Positions 46,171 to 55,879 of a stretch of DNA of 64,000 nucleotides are shown here, in pieces (positions within the stretch are counted from its first letter, which is position 1; each line of letters starts with the position of its first letter). Origin of the DNA: Pelobates cultripes (lineage: Eukaryota > Chordata > Amphibia > Anura > Pelobatidae). The translations under genes were made by a program, and so were the position numbers. The stretch covers positions 321,004,363 through 321,068,362 of the forward strand of contig OW240916.1 in assembly GCA_933207985.1 (NCBI GenBank). Direction: 5' to 3'. The notes under the pieces are model-generated. The model saw only the letters and a program-made list of their open reading frames with translations, ran no database searches and was not told the DNA's origin.

Positions 46171-46203
<33 letters not shown>
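46040..46203. repeat. Single copy of the GA/ATCATTAATCAG repeat with (AT)n end
   Basis: ACATGGAGAGAGAG, then ATCATTATTCAGTGAGCAGC, then CAATACATCATATATA and a long AT run. It is homologous to the tandem repeat at 29969-30519 and likewise adjoins the 3' end of an Ngaro-like element. Confidence 0.88.
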
Positions 46204-46208
<5 letters not shown>

Positions 46209-46321
46209 GGTCAGGGCATAAGCCGTAGTATAACTTATATAAATAGGACAAACCATGAAAGGAAATGTCAGTTGTGGTGTGCCGGAACTGACGAGGAAGT
46301 AGGCCTGAAATAAAAGAGGGC
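46204..46321 (-). repeat. Split direct repeat b2
   Basis: 118 bp starting TTTGTGGTCAGGGCATAAGC on the plus strand, identical by eye to b1 (46459-46576). It forms the 3' end of the element against the AT run. Confidence 0.92.
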
Positions 46322-46363
46322 CTACCTTATAAAATGCTTATGAAAGCGGTGTGGTGGGTGGGA

Positions 46364-46459
46364 GAATCCGTCGCACCTAACAGGTAGTGAGGGAAGGGTC
46401 TGGAGTCCCTTAAGAAGGGTAACCCAGCCCTTCCCACAACTTCAGGCCACGCCTTCCAT
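46364..46459 (-). repeat. Split direct repeat a2
   Basis: 96 bp from GAATCCGTCGCACCTAACAG to CCACGCCTTCCAT on the plus strand, identical by eye to a1 at 51776-51871. It directly abuts b1. Confidence 0.92.
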
Positions 46460-46576
46460 TTGTGGTCAGGGCATAAGCCGTAGTATAACTTATATAAATA
46501 GGACAAACCATGAAAGGAAATGTCAGTTGTGGTGTGCCGGAACTGACGAGGAAGTAGGCCTGAAATAAAAGAGGGC
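46459..46576 (-). repeat. Split direct repeat b1
   Basis: 118-bp copy of b2 lying just downstream of the recombinase stop codon. The b1/a2 junction reads CCACAAATGGAAGG on the minus strand, as expected for the circle junction of such elements. Confidence 0.92.
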
Positions 46577-46621
46577 AAAAAGAGATAACCATTTATTCGT
46601 CCTACAACCGGACATAACAGA

Positions 46622-47584
46622 TTACAAATTCATAGTTTTGAAAGCCAGACGTACTTCTTGTATGGGCTGAGGTATGTATCTGGTGTATGCCGTAGATTTC
46701 CATCGTCCTAGTATCTGAATAATGTGAGCAGGGATATTCTTTTTAGAAGCGGTGGTGGCGGCTCCTATTCTAAAAGAGTGACCAGAGTAGCTGGCTGGGT
46801 TCAGTCCTAACCGGGCTAACAATATCCTAATATACATCATGAATTGGCTCGTAGTGAGCTTATTGCCGTGCAAGGACAGGAGTGGTTGTGTGGGGCCCAT
46901 ATTGTCAAAGGCAAGAAGTGTGTCGAAAACCTTCACCGGGCACCAAGTATTACTTGTGGGGTAATAGGGTATAGTGACCGTTTGCCCGGGGGCGCTTGTT
47001 TTGGTATGGTGCAGTAACAGAAGATAGTGATCTTGGACCTTTATGAGATCGGACCTTGTGAGGAAAAGGGGTGAGTTATAGCTAGTAGTAGTGAATTCTC
47101 TGGGCCGTAAAAACCCGTAAAATGCTAGATAGATGGCGGCTTTAATTACATGATTAGTATGAGCTTCAAAGGGTGAGGTGTCTAGTAGTTTTGACAGTGA
47201 CTGAAACAATAAATCGTGTATGGGTAGTCTAGTTGGTGAGGCTATAGGGGCGGAGTCTTTGATGCCTTTAAGTATAGCCTTAACTTGGTAGGACGACAGA
47301 AAGCGTTGTTTGTTAGGCCAAGTGGTGAGGATGTGATGTTGAATGCCTGTGATATATAATTTGATGGTATTGTAAGATAATGTTAGACGAAAGTGGCAAA
47401 AAGAAATAAAAGCAATAATGGTTTCCATAGAAAACTGGTCAGTGACATTAAAGTCCAACAAGAATTTATTGAAAACATGGAAAGCCCTTTCATATGCCTT
47501 CCTGGTATTATCGGAGAGACCGAGCTGTGAGAGTTGTCGCCCTTGACATAGCAGAACTTTTAGTCCCAGATCATTTCCTGCCAC
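46622..47584 (-). CDS. Tyrosine recombinase of Ngaro-like element 2
   Basis: Intact 320-codon frame. Residues ~20-105 form a core-binding domain (TRKAYERAFHVFNKFL, YITGIQHHIL). The catalytic domain has FYGFLRPREF (Arg160), LHHTKTS (Lys ~195), GHSFRIG (His269, Arg272), a Trp at 295 in LGRWKS in the last His/Trp position, and Tyr303 in YTRYI as probable nucleophile (Tyr300 is the alternative). All expected residues are present, so it may be catalytically competent. It overlaps the RNase H frame by about 25 bases, as is usual for Ngaro, and its stop lies 46 bases before repeat b1. It would insert the circular cDNA, apparently into AT-rich sequence. Confidence 0.9.
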   Translation of the reverse strand: MAGNDLGLKVLLCQGRQLSQLGLSDNTRKAYERAFHVFNKFLLDFNVTDQFSMETIIAFISFCHFRLTLSYNTIKLYITGIQHHILTTWPNKQRFLSSYQVKAILKGIKDSAPIASPTRLPIHDLLFQSLSKLLDTSPFEAHTNHVIKAAIYLAFYGFLRPREFTTTSYNSPLFLTRSDLIKVQDHYLLLLHHTKTSAPGQTVTIPYYPTSNTWCPVKVFDTLLAFDNMGPTQPLLSLHGNKLTTSQFMMYIRILLARLGLNPASYSGHSFRIGAATTASKKNIPAHIIQILGRWKSTAYTRYIPQPIQEVRLAFKTMNL

Positions 47585-48890
47585 TTTGGAACTGGAGTTG
47601 GTATGAGGGCCGCTGTTGGCAGGGCCTCCCGAAACTCCTGAAACCGAGACCGTGACAAATGATCAGCTGCAATGTTGAGAACCCCAGGCACATGAACACA
47701 AGTGAGAAGAAAACTGTGTTTTGCAGCGAGCCATGTGAGAGTCCTCATGAAACGCATGATGGTGAGGGAAGAGGAACGCCCCTTGTTTACAATATGGCAT
47801 GTTGCCATATTGTCCGAGAAGCAACGAACCGTATTCCCGGACCAACTTGCTCCCCACTTAACTGCTGCCGCTAAGATAGGATAGAGCTCAAACAAGGCTG
47901 ATGTGTCCTTAAACCGGGGAATTTCTGTAATTTCCCTAGGCCATTCTCCCCACATCCATTCATTTCCCCATATTGCTGCAAAACCTGAGGTGGCTGCGGC
48001 ATCCGTCCAGACTGACTCCGATTTCTCTGACCAAACCGGTATAAACATGCTTTTCCCGTTCCAATTTTGCAAAACTCCCTCCACATATGTAGGTCAGCGG
48101 TGGCCTGTACGTCTAAAGTAATGCGGGAGGTGTCAGATTGCAACATTGGAAACAGGCTAAGTAACCTTGAAATGAATGCTCTACCTTGTGGAATGATTCT
48201 CATAGCGAAATTTAGAGAACCCAACAAGGATTGCAACTCCTTCCTATTGCATGAGCCTCCTCCTAAGTAAAGGTCGATAGCTGCCAGGATGCGCTCAATC
48301 TTTTCTCTGGGTAGGCTAGCTTGCATGTGTACAGAGTCCAGTACCACCCCCAAAAAGTGGATGATAGTATCCGGACCCTCAGTCTTGGTAGGTGAAATAG
48401 GCACCCCTAGTTGTGTAAACAGTTTTGTGATAGACTGGAGGCTACTGGGAGGTACTAGGTTACTTTCTATGGTCAGGAAATCGTCCAGGTAATGGATAAC
48501 TGTGGGACATCTGCAGATGTTAAGCAGCATCCAGCACAACGTCTCCGCGAAGATATCGAAAATCCTAGGGCTGCTTTTTGAGCCAAACGTGAGACGCGTG
48601 AAGAAGTAATATGAACTTCGCCACTTAACACCATGCAAATGCCATAGGGATGGGTGGATAGGGAGCTGCTTAAAAGCGTTGGCAATATCAGTTTTACTTA
48701 GCCATGCCCCTACCCCTGCTGCGAGTATGGCTGTGACTGCATGATCGATGGTGGCATACTGGAGGGAAAACTCCTCGGACGGGATTAGTGAATTTAAACT
48801 TGGGGTATGAGATGCATGGGGGGCGGACAGATCGAGAATTAATCTTTGTTTATTGGAGGATTTATTGGTGACCAGTCCTATGGGGTTTGT
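47560..48890 (-). pseudogene. Ngaro-like RT and RNase H (element 2), frameshifted
   Basis: RT fingers are in a frame upstream of 48640. The palm and thumb lie at 47871-48638 (GVKWRSSYYFFTRLTFGSKS, IHYLDDFLTIE, CNRKELQSLLGSLNFAMRII) and RNase H at 47560-48084 (VWTDAAATSGFAAIWG, CFSDNMATCHIVNKG, ending KWQEMIWD). Single-base shifts near 48890 (end of ORF1) and near 48084 (between WREFCKI and the next block) break the polyprotein. The YLDD box and RNase H aspartates are intact. The sequence is collinear with element 1 at roughly two-thirds amino-acid identity by eye. Confidence 0.86.
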
Positions 48891-50316
48891 CCTCCAAACT
48901 GCGAAAGGCGGGGGTTGAAAGGGCCTAATAAGAAACCTTGGTCAATTTCCTTCTGTAGGAGTAAGTCGATAGTGTTGGGTGCTGCCAAGGCTGTCTGCAA
49001 ATTATTACATTCTAGGGTCCCCGTGGGCATGTGAATAATACCCGTGTGAAACCCCATCTTAAACCCTGTCACCAAAAATTCAACGAGATGTTGGGAAGGG
49101 TGATCCCGCAAAAGTTGTTGCAGTAGGGAGACATGAAGAGACGATAAGTACTGCTTAGGGTATAGTTTATTTGGGCACATTGCCTTGGAGTGAGCTCTGA
49201 AACATAGTGAGCAAACATGGAGAAGTCTGCAGGCACTGTAACCGCAGGAACCTGAGTTGAAATTGTTACAGACCTGCGATTTACCCAAAAACACTATGTC
49301 ACGGCCTAGTTTATCCTTAAGCACCTTGCCAGGTCTCCCAGTGGGCACTACATTAGGAGGTGGAAAAACAGCGTTTACCTCTGGAGAATTAGGGCACAGA
49401 TTAGCCGTGTGAGAATTGGACGAGCAAATGGCACAAGCTGGGGTTTTTAGGCCCGCGAAGTGTCGGCAAAAAAGCTCAGTATCCAGGACGCCCCAATCCG
49501 TTTGGTAATTGAACTGTGAAAGGGCTGCCGACGCCTTCGCGGAAAAGGCACGGTGGTAGTCGTAAAAAGACGTACCACCGTACTTATGCCCCAAATCCAC
49601 CAGCTTGTGGAGATACAGGTCCAATTCCTCCCTCCTATCCGGGTATACCGAGCATATTACATCTCTGTATATACCGAAAGCCAGTACAAATTCTGGTATT
49701 GATAGTTTCTGATTTAACCTGGGGTCTCTGGACTTCAATACCACTGATACATCACCGTATGCGTAGGTCTTATTCTCTAGGACATCTTGTGAGGCTATCA
49801 AAAGTGATACCAAATTGATATCTTTCCCCTCCAAGATGTCCTTCTTTGTTTTAGCAGGCACCATGTGTGCGGGGTTAATAATATGTGGGTCTTTTAACCT
49901 ATGTTGTAAATTACCCGGTAGGGGGTCCAAATGGACCGAAGCGGCCGGATCCACTGCAGCAGCCAGTGACTTTTGCTGGCTATCTGCATCCATTTTGTCT
50001 AGCTTGTCAGTAATACGCCCCAAAGAGGTCAGAACTGAGGACAGAATCGTATTCAGCTCTGAAGACTGGGTGCCACTGGACCCTTCACCCGCCCCCGCGT
50101 TATCAGTCTGTGTGTTCAGCAATCTGTACAGTTCTGCTTTCCTAGCTGTAGCAGGGAAAGGAATATTTCTCTTCCTTAATTCGGCGTGATCCTGGGAATA
50201 GTCCATGCCCTGAGTGAGGCAGGGCTTGCGATGTCGTCACCCCGAGACGGAGTGACTGATCTAGCTGGTGTACTGGGTAAGGACTCATCTTCCCTTCCTT
50301 CCGGAACTTGGGACAT
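48878..50316 (-). pseudogene. gag: Ngaro-like ORF1 (element 2): SAP-like motif and three zinc motifs
   Basis: The main frame (48878-50206, 442 codons) has a SAP-like segment at residues ~8-32 (HAELRKRNIPFPATARKAEL), a conserved block at ~130-150 (NLVSLLIASQDVLENKTY), a retroviral-type knuckle at 258-271 (CX2CX4HX4C), a CCCH finger at 313-330 (CX7CX4CX3H) and CX2CX3HX4C at 332-344. Comparison with element 1 suggests the true start is MSQVPEGRED at 50316; one base has been lost near 50190, just before the SAP-like part. The 3' end shifts frame near 48890, where RT should follow. Role inferred: Gag-like nucleic-acid binding. Confidence 0.82.
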
Positions 50317-51775
50317 GCTATAACATAAAAATGACATGTTACCTGGGGTGCTATCCAACTGGCTTATGATAACTAATGCCAAGCGGCGAAGAATTATTAA
50401 GTAACGTGACAGGTGAGGCCCTGCTAGTAGCCAAGCGGCTATGAGAGGCGCTATCTATGATTTGGCTCGTGTGGAGTACGTGGCCATTGGCATTATGGCG
50501 GGGTGGAGGCCTCTCTGTGATTTGTAACAGCATAAGACAGAATGGGAGTGACAAGTGAGGCCCTCTCTATGCAACTAAGCGAGGCGGCTAGCTATGAATG
50601 GGCCCGAGGGGATGCCGTACCTCCGAAATGAGGATGGGTGTTGGCCTCACGGGACCACTAACGTAAGGCATAAGAGGCCAGAAAACGTAGCTAGTGGGTC
50701 CTATTTATTGTAAGCCAGTAAATCTGTACTAAGCCGAAAGGGAAGGTATGGGGAATAATAGTCGAAAGATATGACGTACCTGATGAGCGGGTTGACAGCT
50801 ATTATGAGGAAAAGGAGGTACAGACGATCTGTAGTCACCTACGAAAGTAATATACATTTGAACGGGCACAGAAATATGACCCCTAACTCCCCTGTTATTC
50901 AGATACCTACCAGCAATATTGCCCTAGCAGAGGGCTGGGCACCAATTAATAAAAGAGCAAGGATGCCTATACCTAAAATACAGAAAACACATATAAGGAC
51001 CCTGGCGTAGGGTGACTGTTAAGTAGAAAATAACTCGAGTGAACTGACCTAAGTCCTGTGCAAGTTGTTAGAATAGCTGCCCACCGTGGAAATGCAGAGA
51101 AAATACTGAAAAGAGTTTAAAAGACATCTTAAGTGCTAATCATGCATATATAAATTCCCAATACCATGATCCGTTGTCATTGTTAGGCTAGCAGCCTAAT
51201 AATTGTATTAAAATACGCGCCCAACATAAAAGTATCTGCACACATTACTGGTTGTAACCTCATATGACAAACTTGCTTAAATAACTGCAAACTTTATGAA
51301 CTTAAAATAGCATAAATGACAGAACAGGTACACGAAACTCTAATCACAATTTTAGACACCAGAGGTCGCTCTGGAGCCTATACCAGTGTATGATTTTAAG
51401 TAACAGCGTTTTAATGAAATGGACACAAGAATAAAAGTAACGTGAGAAATAAGCATAAGTGTGCTTATAAAGTGACAAAGTATCAAGACGTGAATAGGTT
51501 GTTGTATAACATTGTATTATACTGGTACTTTGTGAGCGTGTAGCATATTGACCCTTAGTGATGACGTAAAACGGCCGCGCCGCCAAATTTGCGACGGCCG
51601 TTTTAACTTACGATTTGCAGCGTGAAAATTTGCCCGCCGACTGCCCGACCTAGCGCGCACCAACCCGTGGTATCCGGAGGTAATCCTGGATGCCTCCGAA
51701 AAACTGCCCGACCTAACGCGCACCAGCCCGCCGGAAACTGCTGTCCGAAACCGGAAGTGACGAATACTTCCCCAG
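50317..51775 (-). other. 5' leader of Ngaro-like element 2
   Basis: Non-coding. Contains two diverged GTGAGGCCCT...AAGCGGC blocks (50410-50460 and 50550-50600) shared with element 1, and a short direct repeat ACTGCCCGACCTA(G/A)CGCGCACCA at about 51637 and 51704. No gene was seen. Confidence 0.6.
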
Positions 51776-51871
51776 GAATCCGTCGCACCTAACAGGTAGT
51801 GAGGGAAGGGTCTGGAGTCCCTTAAGAAGGGTAACCCAGCCCTTCCCACAACTTCAGGCCACGCCTTCCAT
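51776..51871 (-). repeat. Split direct repeat a1 (5' terminus)
   Basis: 96 bp, identical by eye to a2. On the minus strand the element starts ATGGAAGGCGTGGCC at the edge of AT-rich flanking DNA. Confidence 0.92.
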
Positions 51872-51953
51872 ATATAAAATATATATACGTCTTAATATTA
51901 AAATACACTTAGAATGAGGTTAATATATGTTATAAATAATATATATATAAATA

Positions 51954-52004
<51 letters not shown>
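51872..52004. repeat. AT-rich flank and (TA)n
   Basis: AT-rich sequence ending in a long TA dinucleotide run at about 51958-52000. Confidence 0.85.
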
Positions 52005-52005
<1 letters not shown>

Positions 52006-52087
52006 CAGTCAATGAATCCATGCACTCACGCTTAAAAAATGTGAAAAATGAAGTACTTGCCGGGTGCCAGTCTCTTGGGGCGATAAA

Positions 52088-52446
52088 TAGTAGTAACAAA
52101 AAGTATCCGGACTGCACTCACGGTCTTAAAGTTGAAAATATTTCTTTATTCCATATAACAAATCGACGTTTCGGTCCACGCAGGGACCTTCTTCAGGATC
52201 AAATAGTATACTATTTGATCCTGAAGAAGGTCCCTGCGTGGACCGAAACGTCGATTTGTTATATGGAATAAAGAAATATTTTCAACTTTAAGACCGTGAG
52301 TGCAGGGACCTTCTTCAGGATCAAATAGTATACTATTTGATCCTGAAGAAGGTCCCTGCGTGGACCGAAACGTCGATTTGTTATATGGAATAAAGAAATA
52401 TTTTCAACTTTAAGACCGTGAGTGCAGTCCGGATACTTTTTGTTAC

Positions 52447-52450
<4 letters not shown>
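52088..52450. repeat. Large head-to-head palindromes (GAAGAAGGTCC...GGACCGAAACG family)
   Basis: 52112-52305 is a 194-bp palindrome centred at 52208/52209 (AGTA|TACT). A second one spans 52302-52359, centred at 52330/52331. Outside these, TAGTAGTAACAAAAAGTATC on the left is inverted on the right, so the whole block is a repeat unit in alternating orientation. TA dinucleotide runs flank both sides. Each unit contains CTGAAGAAGGTCC, a short loop and GGACCGAAAC. Confidence 0.92.

Positions 52451-52494
<44 letters not shown>
52451..52494. repeat. (AT)n microsatellite
   Basis: AT dinucleotide run of about 42 bases at the right edge of the palindromic repeat. Confidence 0.95.
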
Positions 52495-52497
<3 letters not shown>

Positions 52498-52639
52498 ACA
52501 AATATATTTATCTAATATTTTTACATAAGTCATTTTATTAATTACAATTTGAGGGACCTGCCTGACAACCCAGGCAGAAAGTCCAGAGAATTTGGTTCGC
52601 AAGCCCTTTATTTAACCCTGTAACTTTTCCAGGACACCA

Positions 52640-53345
52640 TAAGCTTTCACCATAAAACCTGTACATAGGGGGTACTGTTTTAATCTGGAGACTTTGCTGA
52701 ACACAAATATTAGTGTTTCAACGTATCACGACAATGTGATCGTCCACAAAAGTGCCATTGTTTGCATTTTTCACACACAAACAACACTTTCACTGACGAT
52801 ATCATTGCTGTGATACATTTTAGGGTTTTGAAACACTAATATTTCTGTTCAGCGAAGTCTCCCAAGTATAACAATACCCCCCATGTAAAGGTTGTATGGT
52901 GTTTTCAAAAGTTACAGAGTCAAATATTAGGTTTGCATTTCAGTTTTTTCACATTGATTTTGCCAGATTGGTTTTGTTGCCTTTGAGACAGTATGGTAGT
53001 CCAGGAATGAGAATTACCCCCATGATGGCATACCATTTTCAAAAGAAGCCAACCCAAGGTATTGCAAATAGGATATATTTAGTCTTTTTTAGTAGCCACT
53101 TAGTTACAAACAATGGCCAAAATTAGCGTTAAAATTTGATTTTTGCATTTTTCATGCAAACAAATATTAATGCTAACATTGGCCAGTGTTTGTGACTAAG
53201 TGGCTACTAAAAATGACTGAACATACCCCATTTGTAATACCTTGGGTTTGCTACTTTTGCTAATGGTATGCTATCATGGGGGTAATTCTAATTCCTGGGC
53301 TACCATTTGGTCTTATAGGCAACATAACCAGTCTTACAGACACCT
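52640..53345. mobile_element. Long foldback element, non-coding
   Basis: The arms are inverted copies: ACCCCCATGATGGCATACCA and AACCCAAGGTATTGCAAAT in the left arm recur as complements in the right arm (TTTGTAATACCTTGGGTT, GGTATGCTATCATGGGGGT). The inner loop contains TTGGCCAAAATTAGC-type copies. A second, smaller inversion (ACACTAATATT...) lies at 52700-52850. Ends and superfamily are not resolved. Confidence 0.6.
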
Positions 53346-55879
53346 GACATGTAAATCCGGCCCTGCCTACAGTGTCCCTTTAAATCACTGGAAGAAACCC
53401 TGCTGAATCCTGACAAGAAGAGTCTGGAACAGATACAGTGTCCGTGGAAGCAAATTTATTTGGATTACATTTTCTTTCCCAAACCAGGCAATGTGGGAGT
53501 AATTCCACATCTTCGTAGCGTTTGAAATGGCCAAAGAAAATTCCTAATCTTATGATACAAGGAAGATAAATCATCAAAGACCCAGCACAGTTTTTAACAA
53601 ATTTTTTTAGTAATATATTTTCTAGACAGTACCTAGAGAAGAGTGGTTAAACCCTGACCTGAACCTTTAAAATGTTCACATTTGAAAAATGTTGAAGGAA
53701 ATTTGAAAAAAAATTAACAGGTGGACACGACTGTCTACTGTCCTTTTAATCTGTCACCGGGGACAGTCTCCGAAGAACAGAAACGCCTGCTCGCATTTAT
53801 CTAGTATGGGGGATGTGCATCCTTCAGGAATCCCTGGGATCTGCGTCCTCATTTGCTCGATCACCGAATGTGACACTTTGTATTACTGGAGAAAGGACAA
53901 TGTGACAATAACTCTATTATTCAGGCATTCCACGAGTGGAGGGGTTTTGCAATAGCAACAATCCACTACCTGGATTTACATCTCAAAGTATATTAGCATC
54001 GCCACAAGGCGAAACATACTCTTGCCAACAACAACAAAAAAAAGAGAATAATTTATTTTCCATTACTACTTTATATTCCACTACTTCTAATGGAAAAAAA
54101 AATGACAGACTGTAGAGAATATTGATATATTTTGTAGAATAAATTTATCCTGGAGATACGTGACATGTACATGAATGTGAAGGCAATTGATATAACCGGG
54201 GACAATGTGACACCCTATGAAAATATTGGATTCTTCTTAAAACTACAGAGGGGTATTCAGAACACAAGCAAATATCCATTTCTATCGGGGTCATCAAACA
54301 ATAAAACACCAAGTATTTACACATTTAACCTCTTATTGGCATTCTCAAAAAAACCTAATCTCATTCTGTCTTCAGGTTTAAAGCAAAATGGTCATGTCTG
54401 ATACACAAGCAATATGGAGCTCCTAGAATGGAGGGACATTACAGTAGAAAAAGAGGAACGAAGGGATTTGGGCTCTCAAAAAAGGACTATCCTAACTACA
54501 TAGGTACACGTGGGAGGTATGCAAATAACCAGGCTTACCATGTAAATAAAAATAAATATTACTGGGACTTTTAGAAAACAAAATTGCAACACATAGGATC
54601 GTGCGAAAATCTTACTGAAAAATATTTCCTCTGCATTGTTTCAGCTACAATTCTGTGAAATGCGTTGAGCAACTGTTCTACACATGTAAACATTCAACAT
54701 AGCCATGTTATACACTGCAGGTAAACACATTAAATGCGCTTATGTTATACACAGGTAAAAAAATCCATTACATTGTGATTACACACTATTAACCTGCTTA
54801 TCTGTATCTGGTTTACATGCTCATCGAGGAACACTTTAGAGGGTTTGAATGGAGGTGGTCCCAGGTAACTGGTCTATCCAGCATTTCACAGCCTACCGAT
54901 AACCATTTATTGTTATAAATATCAATACACAAAAAAAGTCTAAATTTACTGGATTTACACAAACACGTTTAATATGCTTTAAAACCAAGTATTTCCATAG
55001 GTTTTACCTTAAAATACTCCGTCGGAGTCTGTTATATGCTCATATCAGCTCTGTACTGGGAGACAACATTTCGATGACAATCTTTGAAGACCAAGTGAAA
55101 GGTTTAGCACTAACCACAAAGTAACCAAGAGATGTGTGCTAACTGTATTGAGTTATTAGGCTGCCTTCCACTAAAAGCTCACACATTCTTTAATTAAAAT
55201 GGTTTGGGTCACAGCACAGATTAATAGAACTCTGCAAGTGTTATACAATTAATGCAAGTGAAATGTGTTCAATCATTCCTACAGGAACTTGTACAGGAGC
55301 TGATGTTAAGAAGCATCAGTAGCTTACATTTTAATTATAAAGTGTATAAAGTGTCTGATTGGATATCTAATTGCAGTAAATCCATCCCTGTATTGTCAAA
55401 TTCTTCTATAATTATAACACTCATGGTTAATATTCTAATTTCAGGTAAAAGGGGAAAAAAGAGAGGAGAGAGCCGCAGGGAAGAGAGGGAGTAGAGGAAT
55501 GAAATGGAAAAAAGGTAAGAGAGAGAAAAGAGGGAGGGATTAAAGAGGGAGTTGGAGAGCGGAAGGAAGGAGAAAAAAGGAGAAGGAAAGACACATGAAC
55601 ACAATGCTCACAGAATGCAGCCCACAAGGTCAGAATAGACTAGAGTGATCCTTGACAGGGGACTGAGTAGGCTAGGCTCTTAGATGGTAGTCAGGTAAGG
55701 GGAGGAGTCAGCATGCATTTTAGTTTTAGAAAATTACCTGTGAAGCGGTCTTCTTTTTTCTTCTATATGACCATGAACCCGGTCCCAAGTAAAGTGGTTC
55801 AGTCAATGAGGATATTGATAAGGTCCTATGTTCTGTCTCGTACACAACGTTCGACTGGTTACAGAATCAGGTTCCAAGG
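53346..55879. other. No gene recognised
   Basis: Unique AT-rich sequence. AGTGTCCCTTTAAA at 53371-53384 is a lone T2-type right end. GA-rich simple sequence lies at about 55440-55600. Open frames on either strand match nothing I know. Confidence 0.45.

Larger units (their letters stand above)
46204..51871 (-). mobile_element. Ngaro-like tyrosine-recombinase retrotransposon 2, complete ends
   Basis: In sense (minus) orientation the structure is a1 (51871-51776), leader, ORF1, RT, RNase H, recombinase, b1 (46576-46459), a2 (46459-46364), a short spacer, b2 (46321-46204). Both a copies (96 bp) and both b copies (118 bp) appear identical. This a1-ORFs-b1-a2-b2 arrangement is the split direct repeat of Ngaro/PAT elements, which use a tyrosine recombinase and make no target duplication. 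Both flanks are AT dinucleotide sequence. The identical repeats indicate recent insertion, but gag and RT contain frameshifts. No methyltransferase domain. Confidence 0.9.
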
